64,000 nucleotides of DNA from CAVYXF01 sp963772335 (GTDB lineage: Bacteria > Pseudomonadota > Alphaproteobacteria > Rhizobiales > Rhodomicrobiaceae). Each line of letters opens with the position of its first letter. Position 1 is the stretch's first letter. Position numbers and translations under genes: made by a program. Under the pieces are notes generated by a model, which did no database searches, had not been told where the DNA came from, and worked only from the letters and a program-made list of their open reading frames with translations. Of this stretch, positions 33,694-42,283 are shown in pieces. The stretch lies in NCBI GenBank assembly GCA_963772335.1, contig CAVYXF010000004.1, forward strand, positions 124,001-188,000, given 5' to 3'.

Positions 33694-34758
33694 ATGACGG
33701 CTCTTCAGTCCCTCCTTGCCTTTGGCGGCCAGCACCTTGCAACGGCCCTCGCCGCCTTCTCTGCCTTCGCTGCGGTTTACGCCCTCGCCATGCCGGCGGA
33801 CGACAGCCAACTGAAAGCGCGGCTGCGCGCCGTTGCCAAGGAGCGCGATCGGCTGCGGGCCAAGCGCCTTGCCGAGCTTTCCGCACGCGAAGTGAAAAAC
33901 CGTCTGCGGCTGAAGCCGCGGGGGCTCGCCGCGCGGCTCGCTGAGCTGTGGCGCGGCGGCTCGGAGGAAGCGGCCTCGGAGCTTGTCGCGCGGCTGAAGA
34001 TGGCGGGGATGCGCGGACCAGGACCCGAGGCGCTGTTTCTGTTCTTCCGCACGGTGCTGCCGGTCCTGTTCTTTGCCGCGGGCTTCATGCTCTGCCTCGT
34101 CGGCAATATGGGGACAGCGCGGACGATCGCAGTTGCGATTGCGGGCGCCGGCGTCGGCTATGGCCTGCCGCGCCTTATTCTCGCCAGGCTGATTGCTCAC
34201 CGCCAGCGCATCATCCTGCAGACGTTCCCGGACAGCCTCGACCTTCTCCTCATCTGTGTGCATTCCGGAATGTCGATCGAGGCGGCGCTGGCGCGGGTTA
34301 CGACCGAAATCTCGGCGCAGTCCGTGGAGCTGGCGGAGGAGCTGGGCCTGACCATGGCCGAGCTCTCCTATCTACCGTCGCGCTGGCGCGCCTACCAGAA
34401 TTTGGGGGAGCGCACCGGCCTTGCACCGGTGAAGCTTGTCGCCGCAGCGCTCGCCCAGGCCGAACGCTATGGCACGCCGATCAGCCACGCCCTCGGCGCT
34501 GCGGCACGCGAGTGCCGCGAGGCACGGCTATTCGAGGCAGAGCGCAAGGCCGCGGCGCTGCCGCCAAAGCTGACGGTCCCCCTGGTGGTGTTCTTCCTGC
34601 CGGTTTTGATGAACGTGATTCTCGCGCCCGCGGGCATGCAAGCCATGAAGAGCTGGAAACACCGCCCCGCTTCTATTGTACGGCCGGTTCCTGCCGGGGT
34701 GCCGACGTCGCAATCTGAGCCGTCCAGCCACTCTCGGCCGCAAGCTTCATCTCGCTGA
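33694..34758 (+). CDS. tadC: Tad pilus inner-membrane platform protein TadC
   Basis: A 354-residue GspF-type membrane protein. N-terminal helix about 10-30, a pair at about 110-165, GspF domain with FPDSLDLLLICVHSGMSIEAAL and QAERYGTPISHALG, and a final helix PLVVFFLPVLMNVILAPAG. The start at 33694 is six bases after tadB. The last 28 or so residues (after MKSWKHRP) go beyond the usual family end and are encoded opposite the 3' end of tadD: the two convergent genes overlap by 86 bases. Confidence 0.94.
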   Translation: MTALQSLLAFGGQHLATALAAFSAFAAVYALAMPADDSQLKARLRAVAKERDRLRAKRLAELSAREVKNRLRLKPRGLAARLAELWRGGSEEAASELVARLKMAGMRGPGPEALFLFFRTVLPVLFFAAGFMLCLVGNMGTARTIAVAIAGAGVGYGLPRLILARLIAHRQRIILQTFPDSLDLLLICVHSGMSIEAALARVTTEISAQSVELAEELGLTMAELSYLPSRWRAYQNLGERTGLAPVKLVAAALAQAERYGTPISHALGAAARECREARLFEAERKAAALPPKLTVPLVVFFLPVLMNVILAPAGMQAMKSWKHRPASIVRPVPAGVPTSQSEPSSHSRPQASSR

Positions 34759-35455
34759 CGCCGAGCAGCCGGCTCAGGCGCTGATTATCTGCGCTCCCCA
34801 GATCCCGCGGCATTTTCTCGCCGGCGAGCTGATCGGCTTCCGCGAAATTCCCCTCAAGCGCGAGTGCCAGCGCCAGATTGCGCTTCAGGCGCCGCCTATT
34901 CTGCGGCTTCAGCTCGGGCGAGGCCAGGCCCTGGCGCAGGAGGGAGACCGCTGCGGCAGGTTTGCCTTCGAGCAGATCGTTGACGGCAAGATTGTTGAGG
35001 ATCACCGCCTCGCTCGCAGAGATCATGCTAGCCTTGACCAGCGCCTTTCGGCCATCCGGCAGGCGGCCCTTGCGGCTCTCCAGCACACCCTGTGCCGAGA
35101 GTGCTCGCCAATCACCGGGATTGACCTCGATCGCCTCCGCCAGAAGCGGTGCCGCCACCTCGTCATGGCCGAGCAGAAGGGCCATACGGCCATAGGCCGA
35201 CGTTACGGCCGCATTGCTCGGGAAGCGGCGATGGGCATCGGCAAGTGCGGCTAGCGCCTCGATGGGGCTACCCCGAGCGCGTAGCGCCTGCGCCCGCGCG
35301 AGCAGGCTCGCCGCGCTCTCCCGCTGATCTGACTTCTCCAAGCCATTTGTTTCCGAGCGCGCCAGATCGCTTATAGTGTTGTCAAAGCTGCAGGCGGCAA
35401 GGGCCGTGACAAGGGCTGCAAGAAGGGTCAGGCGTTTCGCATGAGAGACTATCAT
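34673..35455 (-). CDS. tadD: TadD-like TPR lipoprotein
   Basis: A 260-residue lipoprotein. Signal with lipobox VTALAACS (Cys22), then tetratricopeptide repeats from about residue 45 to 225 (RARGSPIEALAALADAHRRFP; RKGRLPDGRKALVKASMIS; NNLAVNDLLEGKPAAAVSLLRQG). TadD is a pilotin-like assembly factor for the Tad secretin. Unusually it is on the opposite strand, convergent with and overlapping tadC. It is transcribed from its own promoter region at 35456-35598, where I see no clear motif. Confidence 0.9.
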   Translation of the reverse strand: MIVSHAKRLTLLAALVTALAACSFDNTISDLARSETNGLEKSDQRESAASLLARAQALRARGSPIEALAALADAHRRFPSNAAVTSAYGRMALLLGHDEVAAPLLAEAIEVNPGDWRALSAQGVLESRKGRLPDGRKALVKASMISASEAVILNNLAVNDLLEGKPAAAVSLLRQGLASPELKPQNRRRLKRNLALALALEGNFAEADQLAGEKMPRDLGSADNQRLSRLLGVSEMKLAAESGWTAQIATSAPRQEPAVQ

Positions 35456-35598
35456 TTTTCGCGAATGTCTTGTTCCATGCGCGAAAAACTAAAAGGGATT
35501 CGAGTAAATTTTAAATAGGTGAAACAAGCCACTTGTTGCGAAAGCTCACAACCAGGCCGAGTTTAAGTAGTCGTACGCACCGCAATAGGCGAGATTTC

Positions 35599-36273
35599 TC
35601 ACACTTCGGCTGCAGCGCCTTCTCCCCATTCGGTCATTTCGGGCAGGGTAAGCAAAGCTTCGGCATAGCGCGCCGCGACGCCATCATCGCCAAATTGCGC
35701 AAGGTCGACGCCGTAGGTGCGGAAACGCGTCGCAACGGGCGCGTACATGGCGTCAACCGCCGAGAAGGTGCCGAACAGGAATTCGCCGCTCGCCGCGTAG
35801 CGCTGCCGGCAGTCTCTCCACAGCGCGACAATCCGGCGAATATCTTTCCCGACCTCCCGCTCGACGGGCTTGGGCTCATGAACGGCCAAGAAATCCATTG
35901 GCATCTGATCGCGCAGGGAATAAAAACCGGAATGCATTTCCGCAGATACGGCGCGAGCGAGCGCCCGCTTTTCACGACTTTCAGGCCAGATGGCCTTATC
36001 CGGATGTTCCTCAGCGAGGAATTCGATAATCGCCAGGCTATCCCACACAAGAAGCTTGTCAGCGCCTTGGTCACGCTCCAGGGCGACTTTCAGCAGCGGC
36101 ACCTTGCCCGAAGGCGAGTGTCGCGCGATGGCCGCCGTGGTGCCTATCCAACGCAGCTGGATCATGATCTCGCGGAACGGAATGCCGAAGGCTTTCATCA
36201 CGAGCCATGGTCTCAAACTCCAGCTTGACCATCGCTTATCGCCGATGACCAGTTCATAATCATTGCCTCCCAT
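35599..36273 (-). CDS. Glutathione S-transferase family protein
   Basis: A 224-residue GST. The thioredoxin-like N-terminal domain opens with LVIGDKRWSSWSLRPWL, the Ser-rich region that binds the glutathione thiol; SGKVPLL and DSLAIIEFLAEEHP provide the cis-Pro and the gamma-Glu contact. The helical C-terminal domain contains FSAVDAMYAPVATRF. It resembles the maleylacetoacetate isomerase/zeta-like bacterial group, but the reaction is unknown. Its start is 57 bases from the divergent aminopeptidase gene. Confidence 0.93.
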   Translation of the reverse strand: MGGNDYELVIGDKRWSSWSLRPWLVMKAFGIPFREIMIQLRWIGTTAAIARHSPSGKVPLLKVALERDQGADKLLVWDSLAIIEFLAEEHPDKAIWPESREKRALARAVSAEMHSGFYSLRDQMPMDFLAVHEPKPVEREVGKDIRRIVALWRDCRQRYAASGEFLFGTFSAVDAMYAPVATRFRTYGVDLAQFGDDGVAARYAEALLTLPEMTEWGEGAAAEV

Positions 36274-36330
36274 ATCGGGGCCCCCAAGCTAGCACTTCGC
36301 AAAGACGGAAATCACGGCAAATAAACTACC

Positions 36331-37746
36331 ATGGTCACATCCTTCAATGAGGTTTTTCGGCTGACATCCAGCCTGTTTCTCCCGCCGAGCAGCAAGACCG
36401 CCACCCGCCCGATCTGGACGCTCGACAACGGCCAGGACCTGGGCGGCAGGCTCAGCGAGCACCAGCAAGCCTGGCTGCGCGCCACCGAGTTCAAGACGCG
36501 CCCCGGCAATTGGAGCCTTCTGCCCCAGGGTGATGGCATCGAGGGCGTCGTGCTGGCGACCGGTAATGGCGATAACGCTGCAATCTCGCCGCTGCTGCCC
36601 GGAATCCTGCCGGCCGTCCTTCCGGCGGGCGACTATCATTTCGGGGGGCCGCTGTCCAACTCCGAACTCGCCGCGCTGGCCTGGGCACTCGGCAGCTACA
36701 CATTCCGTACCTATCAACCCGGCGAGCCCCGCGCACCACGCCGGCTGAAAGCGCCGAAAGAGGTCGACCTCGAGGCAGTGTCGCAGGCGGCCGCAGCGGT
36801 CTGGATCGCACGCGACCTGATCAACACGCCGGCCAACGATCTCGGCCCCGCCGAGCTGGAGCAGGCGGTTCGCGGTATTGCAACGGTGTTCGGCGCGAAA
36901 ATCACCGTCACTGCCGGTGATGATCTCATCGCGGCGAACTTCCCGCTGCTGCATGCAGTCGGGCGCGCAAGCCCGCGCAGCCCCCGCATGATCGATCTGA
37001 GCTGGGGCACTTACGGGTCGAAAGTCACCGTTATCGGCAAGGGCATCTGCTTCGACACCGGTGGACTCAACATCAAGCCCGGCGCAGCGATGGCGCTGAT
37101 GAAGAAAGATATGGGCGGCGCCGCGAGTGCACTCGCGCTTGCGATCATGATCATGGGCGGCAAGCTGCCGGTTCAGCTGCGCCTCATCATTCCCGCGGCC
37201 GAGAACAGCATATCCGGGGCCGCATTTCGCCCGAGTGACATCATCAAGAGCCGGGCGGGCGTTACCGTTGAGGTCGGCGATACGGATGCGGAGGGCCGGC
37301 TGGTGCTCGCCGACGCGCTTGCCCTCGCCGATGCCGATGCGCCGGACTACCTGATGACTTTCGCTACGCTTACCGGCTCGGCTCGGGTGGCGCTCGGCCC
37401 CGATCTGCCACCGCTCTATTCGAGTGACGATGAATTGGCCGGCGAGCTGGTCGCAGCCGGCTTGCGGCTTGGCGATCCGATGTGGCGGATGCCGCTTTGG
37501 CAGCCTTACGATATGCTTTTGGAAAGCAAGTTTGCGGAGCTGTGCAGCATCTGTCCAGAACCCTTCGCCGGCTCGATCTTGGCAGCCCTGTTCCTCAAAC
37601 GTTTTGTGAAGAACGCCAAGGCTTATGCCCATTTCGACATTTACGGCTGGACGCCGCGTCCGCAGCCGGGCAAGCCTTTCGGTGGCGAGGCGCAATGCGC
37701 CAGAGCCGTCTACGACGTTCTGAAAACGCGGCTGAAGGCAACATGA
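36331..37746 (+). CDS. M17 leucyl aminopeptidase family protein
   Basis: A 471-residue dizinc aminopeptidase. The catalytic C-terminal domain carries GKGICFDTGGLNIKPG with the active-site Asp and Lys residues, MKKDMGGAA, and the signature DTDAEGRLVLADAL (usual form NTDAEGRL). The N-terminal domain is less conserved. The enzyme cleaves N-terminal residues from peptides and would act in the cytoplasm. Its stop overlaps the NlpC/P60 start (ATGA), a pairing that is common in rhizobia and suggests a joint role in recycling cell-wall peptides. Confidence 0.95.
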   Translation: MVTSFNEVFRLTSSLFLPPSSKTATRPIWTLDNGQDLGGRLSEHQQAWLRATEFKTRPGNWSLLPQGDGIEGVVLATGNGDNAAISPLLPGILPAVLPAGDYHFGGPLSNSELAALAWALGSYTFRTYQPGEPRAPRRLKAPKEVDLEAVSQAAAAVWIARDLINTPANDLGPAELEQAVRGIATVFGAKITVTAGDDLIAANFPLLHAVGRASPRSPRMIDLSWGTYGSKVTVIGKGICFDTGGLNIKPGAAMALMKKDMGGAASALALAIMIMGGKLPVQLRLIIPAAENSISGAAFRPSDIIKSRAGVTVEVGDTDAEGRLVLADALALADADAPDYLMTFATLTGSARVALGPDLPPLYSSDDELAGELVAAGLRLGDPMWRMPLWQPYDMLLESKFAELCSICPEPFAGSILAALFLKRFVKNAKAYAHFDIYGWTPRPQPGKPFGGEAQCARAVYDVLKTRLKAT

Positions 37747-38624
37747 GCGCAGTCACCGTAGCACCCAAACTCGATCCACGCCGGCACGCTTACCGCGACG
37801 ACATCGCCGCAATCACACTGAAGGACCAGGTCAAGGCCTCGCGCTATGTGCAGGGTGAACTGCGCCAGGTGGTCGCCGCGGCGGCGCCGCTGCGCTATGT
37901 CCCGCGGTTCGATGCGCCGCTTCTGACCGAGGCGCTGGTTGGCGAGCTCGCCACCGTCTATGACGTCGAGGAAAGCTGGGGCTGGGCGCAGCTGGGGCGT
38001 GACAGCTATGTCGGCTATATCCCGCTCGACAGCCTCTCCCTCATGATCGAGGATCCGACGCACTGGATGCCGGCCCGCGCCACTTTCGTCTACCCGACGC
38101 CTGACATGAAGCGCCCGCCATTGATGCGATTGACCTTCGGCTCGGAGGTGACGGTGATCGGGCGCGAGGGGCGTTTCTACGAGCTCTCCCGCGGCGGCTT
38201 CGTATTTGTGGGACATCTGCACCCAATGGAGGAGCGTCCAAAGGATTTCGTGCGCTTTGCTGAGCGCTTTATCGGCACGCCCTATCTGTGGGGCGGCCGC
38301 ACCAGCCATGGCATCGACTGCTCCGGCCTGGTCCAGGTTTCGCTGCAGGCAACCGGCGTGGCCTGCCCGCGCGACAGCGATATGCAGGAGGCGGAGCTGG
38401 GCGAGAGCCTGCCGAACGTCGCGCTTGACGCAATCAAACGCGGCGACCTGATTTTCTGGAAGGGGCATATCGGGATCGTGCAGTCGCCCGAATGGATATT
38501 GCACGCCAGTGGTCACCAAATGGAAGTTGTGGTCGAGCCGGTGCGCCGGGCCGTCGAGCGCCTCGCCGCGACCCATGGGCCGGTAACCTCTATCCGGCGT
38601 ATTCCCGGATTGGAGCTGGCATAA
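37743..38624 (+). CDS. NlpC/P60 family peptidase with SH3-like domains
   Basis: A 293-residue cysteine peptidase for cell-wall peptides. The N-terminal half has two SH3-like segments (LRYVPRFDAPLLTEALVGELATVYD and the following repeat from ARATFVYPTP). The C-terminal NlpC/P60 domain begins at DFVRFAERFIGTPYLWGG, with catalytic Cys in HGIDCSGLVQ and His in GHIGIV. No signal peptide is visible, so it likely works in the cytoplasm on recycled muropeptides (gamma-D-Glu-diaminopimelate cleavage is the usual reaction), in line with its coupling to the aminopeptidase. Confidence 0.94.
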   Translation: MSAVTVAPKLDPRRHAYRDDIAAITLKDQVKASRYVQGELRQVVAAAAPLRYVPRFDAPLLTEALVGELATVYDVEESWGWAQLGRDSYVGYIPLDSLSLMIEDPTHWMPARATFVYPTPDMKRPPLMRLTFGSEVTVIGREGRFYELSRGGFVFVGHLHPMEERPKDFVRFAERFIGTPYLWGGRTSHGIDCSGLVQVSLQATGVACPRDSDMQEAELGESLPNVALDAIKRGDLIFWKGHIGIVQSPEWILHASGHQMEVVVEPVRRAVERLAATHGPVTSIRRIPGLELA

Positions 38625-38645
38625 AGATTTTCAGACGCGGACATA

Positions 38646-39992
38646 TCAGGGAAGGTGCGGAAGGGCGGCTGCAGGCAATGGCTGCGGCCGGGGTGCTCTG
38701 GCCAAGGCGGGGTTTAACCGGGCAGCTTCCGCGAGACTGGCCTCCGCCTCACGCTTCTCGCCTTTGGCCTCAAGAGCAAGACCCCGATAAAAATGGGCCG
38801 TGGCGAGACCCGGCTCCAACTTGAGCGCGTGGTCAAAATCGGCCATGGCCCGGTCGGGACGGCCCTTCTCATACCAGATGGTACCGCGGTCCACATAGAT
38901 TTGAGGATTGGAGAAGCTCAGACGGATCGCGTGATCCAGATCGATCAGAGCGGCGTCCCCGTCCCCAAGGCGCCATCGCAACATTCCGCGGCCATGAAGG
39001 GCGAGAATGCTTCTTTCGTCCAGCCGAACCGCGACATCGTATTCGGCAAGCGCCTGGTCCAGCGATCCTTTCGCTATCAGCGCTGCTGCGCGATGCAGGC
39101 GGCTTTGCAGGTCCGTGGGATCAAGCGGCAGCTCATTGTCGAGAGAGGCGACCACCTGCTCGCCGTTCCCCTGCTCTGCGGAGCGCTGCTCGGCAGCCTC
39201 GGCAGCCGTCTCCCCAGGATTCGGAGGTGTTGGGGAATTCGTCGTGTCTTGCTCGGCCGCTTCACTTGGGAGGGCTGGTGTGGCCACGACAGGAGACGTT
39301 TCGGTGGTGGGGTCAGGCGGAGGAGTGTCCGCCGCAGCATCCTGTCGATCGGTGGGCGAGATTGGCGTCTCCACGGCCTCGGTCGTCGAGGTGGCAGCGT
39401 CCGGTGTCTCAGATGGCAGATCGTTGCGCACACCTTCGGGCAAAGCGGCGGTCACAATCTCCTGAGCTGCTTGGGGAGGAGAGTCGGAATTCGGCGCCTC
39501 GGCTGCGGCATCCGGCTGGGCCGTTGCGACGACCGCTGATGGCACTTCTTCTTCCGCAGGCGAAGGTGCCGGTGGTGGTGCGAACTCCGGCGCCTTCTGA
39601 AGCTCTGCTGGACGCTGGGCAGCACCGGCTGGCGCGGATGCGACCACGGCGATACTGCCTTCGGGTGGCTCCGCTTTCTCCGATGTGAGCGCTGCATAAA
39701 GCAGCCCAAGACTGCCGGTGGCCGAAATGCCGCCGCTGATCAGCACGGCAATCAGGACAAGTCTGCGCCGCTGGAGCCGCCGGTGGCGCAGCCTTTCGTC
39801 GTAGAATGTCCGCCGCTCCGGATCCTTGAGGAGATTATAGGCCTCGATAATGGCCTTGCTACGCTCCTCGGCGCGGCTGTCGCCCTTATGGAGATCGGGA
39901 TGATGCTCCTTAAGCGCCCCTCGATAGGCAGCCTTGATCGCTTCGGCGTCCGCATCCGCCGGGATCCCGAGAACGTCGTAGTGCGTTTTCAT
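38646..39992 (-). CDS. J-domain protein with membrane span and C-terminal TPR repeats
   Basis: A 448-residue protein with an uncommon layout. A J domain covers residues 1-65, with the essential HPD at 31-33 (EHHPDLHK). A basic stretch (RHRRLQRRRR) is followed by one membrane helix (about 79-102). Residues about 105-285 form a low-complexity Pro/Glu/Thr/Ala-rich linker. The C-terminal part has TPR repeats (about 300-440; RLDERSILALHGRGMLRWRLGDGDAAL and LKLEPGLATAHFYRGLALEAKG). With the J domain at the N-terminus, it should present to cytoplasmic DnaK, while the linker and TPRs would be periplasmic. The start at 39992 has GGAG eight bases before it. Its function is unknown. Confidence 0.85.
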   Translation of the reverse strand: MKTHYDVLGIPADADAEAIKAAYRGALKEHHPDLHKGDSRAEERSKAIIEAYNLLKDPERRTFYDERLRHRRLQRRRLVLIAVLISGGISATGSLGLLYAALTSEKAEPPEGSIAVVASAPAGAAQRPAELQKAPEFAPPPAPSPAEEEVPSAVVATAQPDAAAEAPNSDSPPQAAQEIVTAALPEGVRNDLPSETPDAATSTTEAVETPISPTDRQDAAADTPPPDPTTETSPVVATPALPSEAAEQDTTNSPTPPNPGETAAEAAEQRSAEQGNGEQVVASLDNELPLDPTDLQSRLHRAAALIAKGSLDQALAEYDVAVRLDERSILALHGRGMLRWRLGDGDAALIDLDHAIRLSFSNPQIYVDRGTIWYEKGRPDRAMADFDHALKLEPGLATAHFYRGLALEAKGEKREAEASLAEAARLNPALARAPRPQPLPAAALPHLP

Positions 39993-40060
39993 GCCGACCA
40001 CTCCGCGAACAGGCCGCGGCTCTCGGTCAGTTCATTCCCACCAAGCAAAATCGGCGCCCG

Positions 40061-41053
40061 TTATGACGACAGCGTAAAAGCGTAGGCGGCGCCGTCTCGG
40101 GCCACCCTGCCCACCCCCGGCCAGGGGAAGTGTGCCCCGCAAATCATCATGTTATCGGCAACCGCCCGATCCATCAACTTGCGGCGCAACTCAACGGCTT
40201 TCGCGCCATCTTGATCATAGGCGCCCTGCCATTCGGGATGTGGTGCGAGGAGGGCCGGCACATAGAGGGCGTCGTTCGCCATCATCAGCTGCTGATTGCC
40301 GGAGGACAAGTGGAAGGCGGTGTGGCCTGCGGTGTGGCCAGGTGCCTTCACGAAGCGAATGCCCGGCACCACCTCGTCCTCGCCATCAACAGGAAGCACA
40401 TTCTTCCAATGTGGAATGACTGACTGAATACGCGTGGCGAGCGGCTGGCGCGCGACCGGCAGACGGCCGATGAGCGAGGGATCGGTCCACCAATCGTATT
40501 CGGCCTTGGGCACGATGATCTCGGCGTTAGGAAAGACGGGCTTATTGTTCACTTTATCCGAAAGCAGACCGAAAATGTGGTCGGGATGGAAATGCGAGAC
40601 CAGGACCGTTTCGATCTTGGCTGGATCGATGCCGGCAGCCCGCATATTGGCACGCAGCTTGCCCGAGACAAATACGGATTTGGGATTGAAGGCCTGCACT
40701 TGTCCGCCGCCGCCGGCATCGCACATCACCAGCCTGTTGTTGATCTTGATGACGACCGCGGTGATGGTAATCGGCACAAAATCGTTCCGCAGGCCAGCGG
40801 CAGCAAGAGCCTTCTTCGTGTCCTCGATGCTGGCGTTCTTCAGGAAGGTCGCATCATGCGCCTTCTCCCAGATGCCATCATAGAGCGCGATACACTCGGC
40901 CGCGCCAACCTTGTAACGATGGAAACCCGGCTTAGGATCTGTGGTCTTCTGCCTTATCGCTGGAGCGCTGACGGCCATATGGCGATCAAGGCCGAAGGCG
41001 GCAGCTGCCACCGCGGCACTGACCAAAAGCTCTCTACGCGTAATCCTTGACAT
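40061..41053 (-). CDS. Tat-exported MBL-fold metallo-hydrolase
   Basis: A 330-residue metallo-beta-lactamase-fold enzyme with a Tat signal peptide (ITRRELLVSAAVAAAA at the N-terminus). Zinc ligands: HFHPDH (motif 2), His in PGHTAGHTAF, Asp in MANDALY and His in CGAHFPWPG. It belongs to the group related to lactonases and periplasmic hydrolases; the substrate is unknown. ATG at 41053 has AAGGG nine bases upstream; a GTG three codons before it is also in frame. A second such enzyme, from a different branch, is at 47749-48705. Confidence 0.92.
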   Translation of the reverse strand: MSRITRRELLVSAAVAAAAFGLDRHMAVSAPAIRQKTTDPKPGFHRYKVGAAECIALYDGIWEKAHDATFLKNASIEDTKKALAAAGLRNDFVPITITAVVIKINNRLVMCDAGGGGQVQAFNPKSVFVSGKLRANMRAAGIDPAKIETVLVSHFHPDHIFGLLSDKVNNKPVFPNAEIIVPKAEYDWWTDPSLIGRLPVARQPLATRIQSVIPHWKNVLPVDGEDEVVPGIRFVKAPGHTAGHTAFHLSSGNQQLMMANDALYVPALLAPHPEWQGAYDQDGAKAVELRRKLMDRAVADNMMICGAHFPWPGVGRVARDGAAYAFTLSS

Positions 41054-41083
41054 TGTTCTCACCCTTTTCGCCCTCTTGACAGA

Positions 41084-41127
41084 CGGAAGTAAAAAAGTGG
41101 CGTTTTTGTGTAAAAATGATACTTCCG
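41084..41127. promoter_or_regulatory. Nested inverted repeat upstream of the MBL gene
   Basis: The outer arms CGGAAGTA (41084-41091) and TACTTCCG (41120-41127) are a perfect 8-base inverted repeat; inside, TTTTT-GTGT-AAAAA forms a second one. The region is AT-rich and begins 31 bases before the MBL start codon, where a promoter or operator would be expected. The rest of the gap to the carbonic anhydrase gene (about 41178-41355) shows no clear feature. Confidence 0.4.
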
Positions 41128-41138
41128 CTGTTTCTGCT

Positions 41139-41177
41139 GGATTGCCTCATGCTGGTTCCGCAGCCTTCGCAATGACG
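41139..41177. repeat. REP-like palindrome (degenerate CGTCATTGCG...GCAATCC type)
   Basis: The ends GGATTGC and CGCAATGACG match the outer parts of a dispersed repeat (CGTCATTGCGAG...GAAGCAATCC) known from many alphaproteobacterial genomes; the centre is degenerate. A fossil repeat copy in an intergenic region is the simplest reading. Confidence 0.45.
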
Positions 41178-41355
41178 ATGTGGAGCGCTCAGCTAAGATG
41201 ATCGCGCGAATCCCTCGACCTTGCTCAGGCACAGTGGCCTCGACTTGGGAGCGGCTGCCTCGCCGAATGAAGCCGGCAAATTGCAAATTCCAATGAAAGC
41301 CTTCGGAAAACCTCTGGGCGCATGCTGCGGTATCGTTCTTTCTCAGAGGTTTGCC

Positions 41356-42158
41356 ATGCAAAAGCTTGTGACACGCCGGTCAGCTCTCGGCTCGCTGGCC
41401 GCCTGCGCCTGCTGTATTGCCGCTCTTCCAGATACGAGAGCTGCCGAAAAATCGGCTGCCGGGCACGCGGCCGGAAAACCACCGCATTGGGGATATCAAG
41501 GCGCGGAGGCGCCGGAGCATTGGGGGAGCTGTCGCCGGATTTCAAAACCTGCCAGCTCGGCATGGAGCAGACGCCGATCGATCTGAACGGCGGCGTGAAA
41601 GCCCAGTTCGACAAGCCGCTCTCCCTTTCTTACAAACCCGTCGGCGGCAAGATCGTCAACAATGGCCACACCATCCAGGTCAATGTGGAGAAGGGCTGCT
41701 CCTGCACAATCGAGGGCGTATCCGACGACCTCGTGCAGTTCCACTTCCATCACCCGAGCGAGCATCTCCTCTCGGGTAAACCTTTCCAAATGGAGCTTCA
41801 CCTCGTTCACAAAGCCGAGAACGGCTCGCTGGCAGTGGTTGGTGTGTTTATCAACGAGGGCGCGGCCAACATGCTGCTCGCGCCCGTGTTCGACGACATG
41901 CCGATGAAGGCCGGAGAAGAGAAGGCGCTGGCGTCCGCCCTCGACCCGTCAGGCGTGTTTCCGACGACCCACGGCTACTACCGCTACATGGGATCGCTCA
42001 CGACGCCGCCCTGCTCGGAAGGGCTGACCTGGACGGTGTTCAACACCCCGATCGAAGCTTCGCGGGAGCAGATTGGCAAGTTCGCGGCGCTGTTCCCGAA
42101 TAACGCCCGGCCGATACAGAACCGCAATCGCCGCTTCCTCCTCGAAGCGGGGAGCTGA
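41356..42158 (+). pseudogene. Alpha-carbonic anhydrase gene broken by a one-base frameshift
   Basis: Two overlapping frames together encode one alpha-carbonic anhydrase of about 267 residues. The first frame gives a Tat signal (VTRRSALGSLAAC; RBS AGAGG before ATG 41356) and the first conserved block, HWGYQGAEAPEHWG. It then runs out of frame and stops at 41586. The second frame picks up at ELSPDFKTCQLGMEQTPIDL and continues to 42158 with all remaining blocks: GHTIQVN, the zinc region FHFHHPSEHLL and ELHLVH, and GSLTTPPCSEGL. The break lies in a run of five G (41522-41526); six G would restore the frame. Either the gene is inactivated, the sequence has an error, or the G run switches the gene on and off. 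A full enzyme would hydrate CO2 in the periplasm. Confidence 0.85.
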
Positions 42159-42175
42159 GGAAATCCGCCATTCTG

Positions 42176-42200
42176 ACGCTGGCCGGACTTTGGCCAGCGT
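42176..42200. terminator. Hairpin between convergent genes
   Basis: Perfect nine-base stem ACGCTGGCC / GGCCAGCGT with a seven-base loop, 18 bases after the carbonic anhydrase stop. No T run follows on either strand, so it may be a weak or factor-dependent terminator serving both converging genes. Confidence 0.4.
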
Positions 42201-42283
42201 TCGCTCATTCGGCGCCTGAAACGGTGCAAGTCCGAACTGCAAATTTGCAGCCGGGGACCAATTCAGCGCCGTTTACGGCAATG

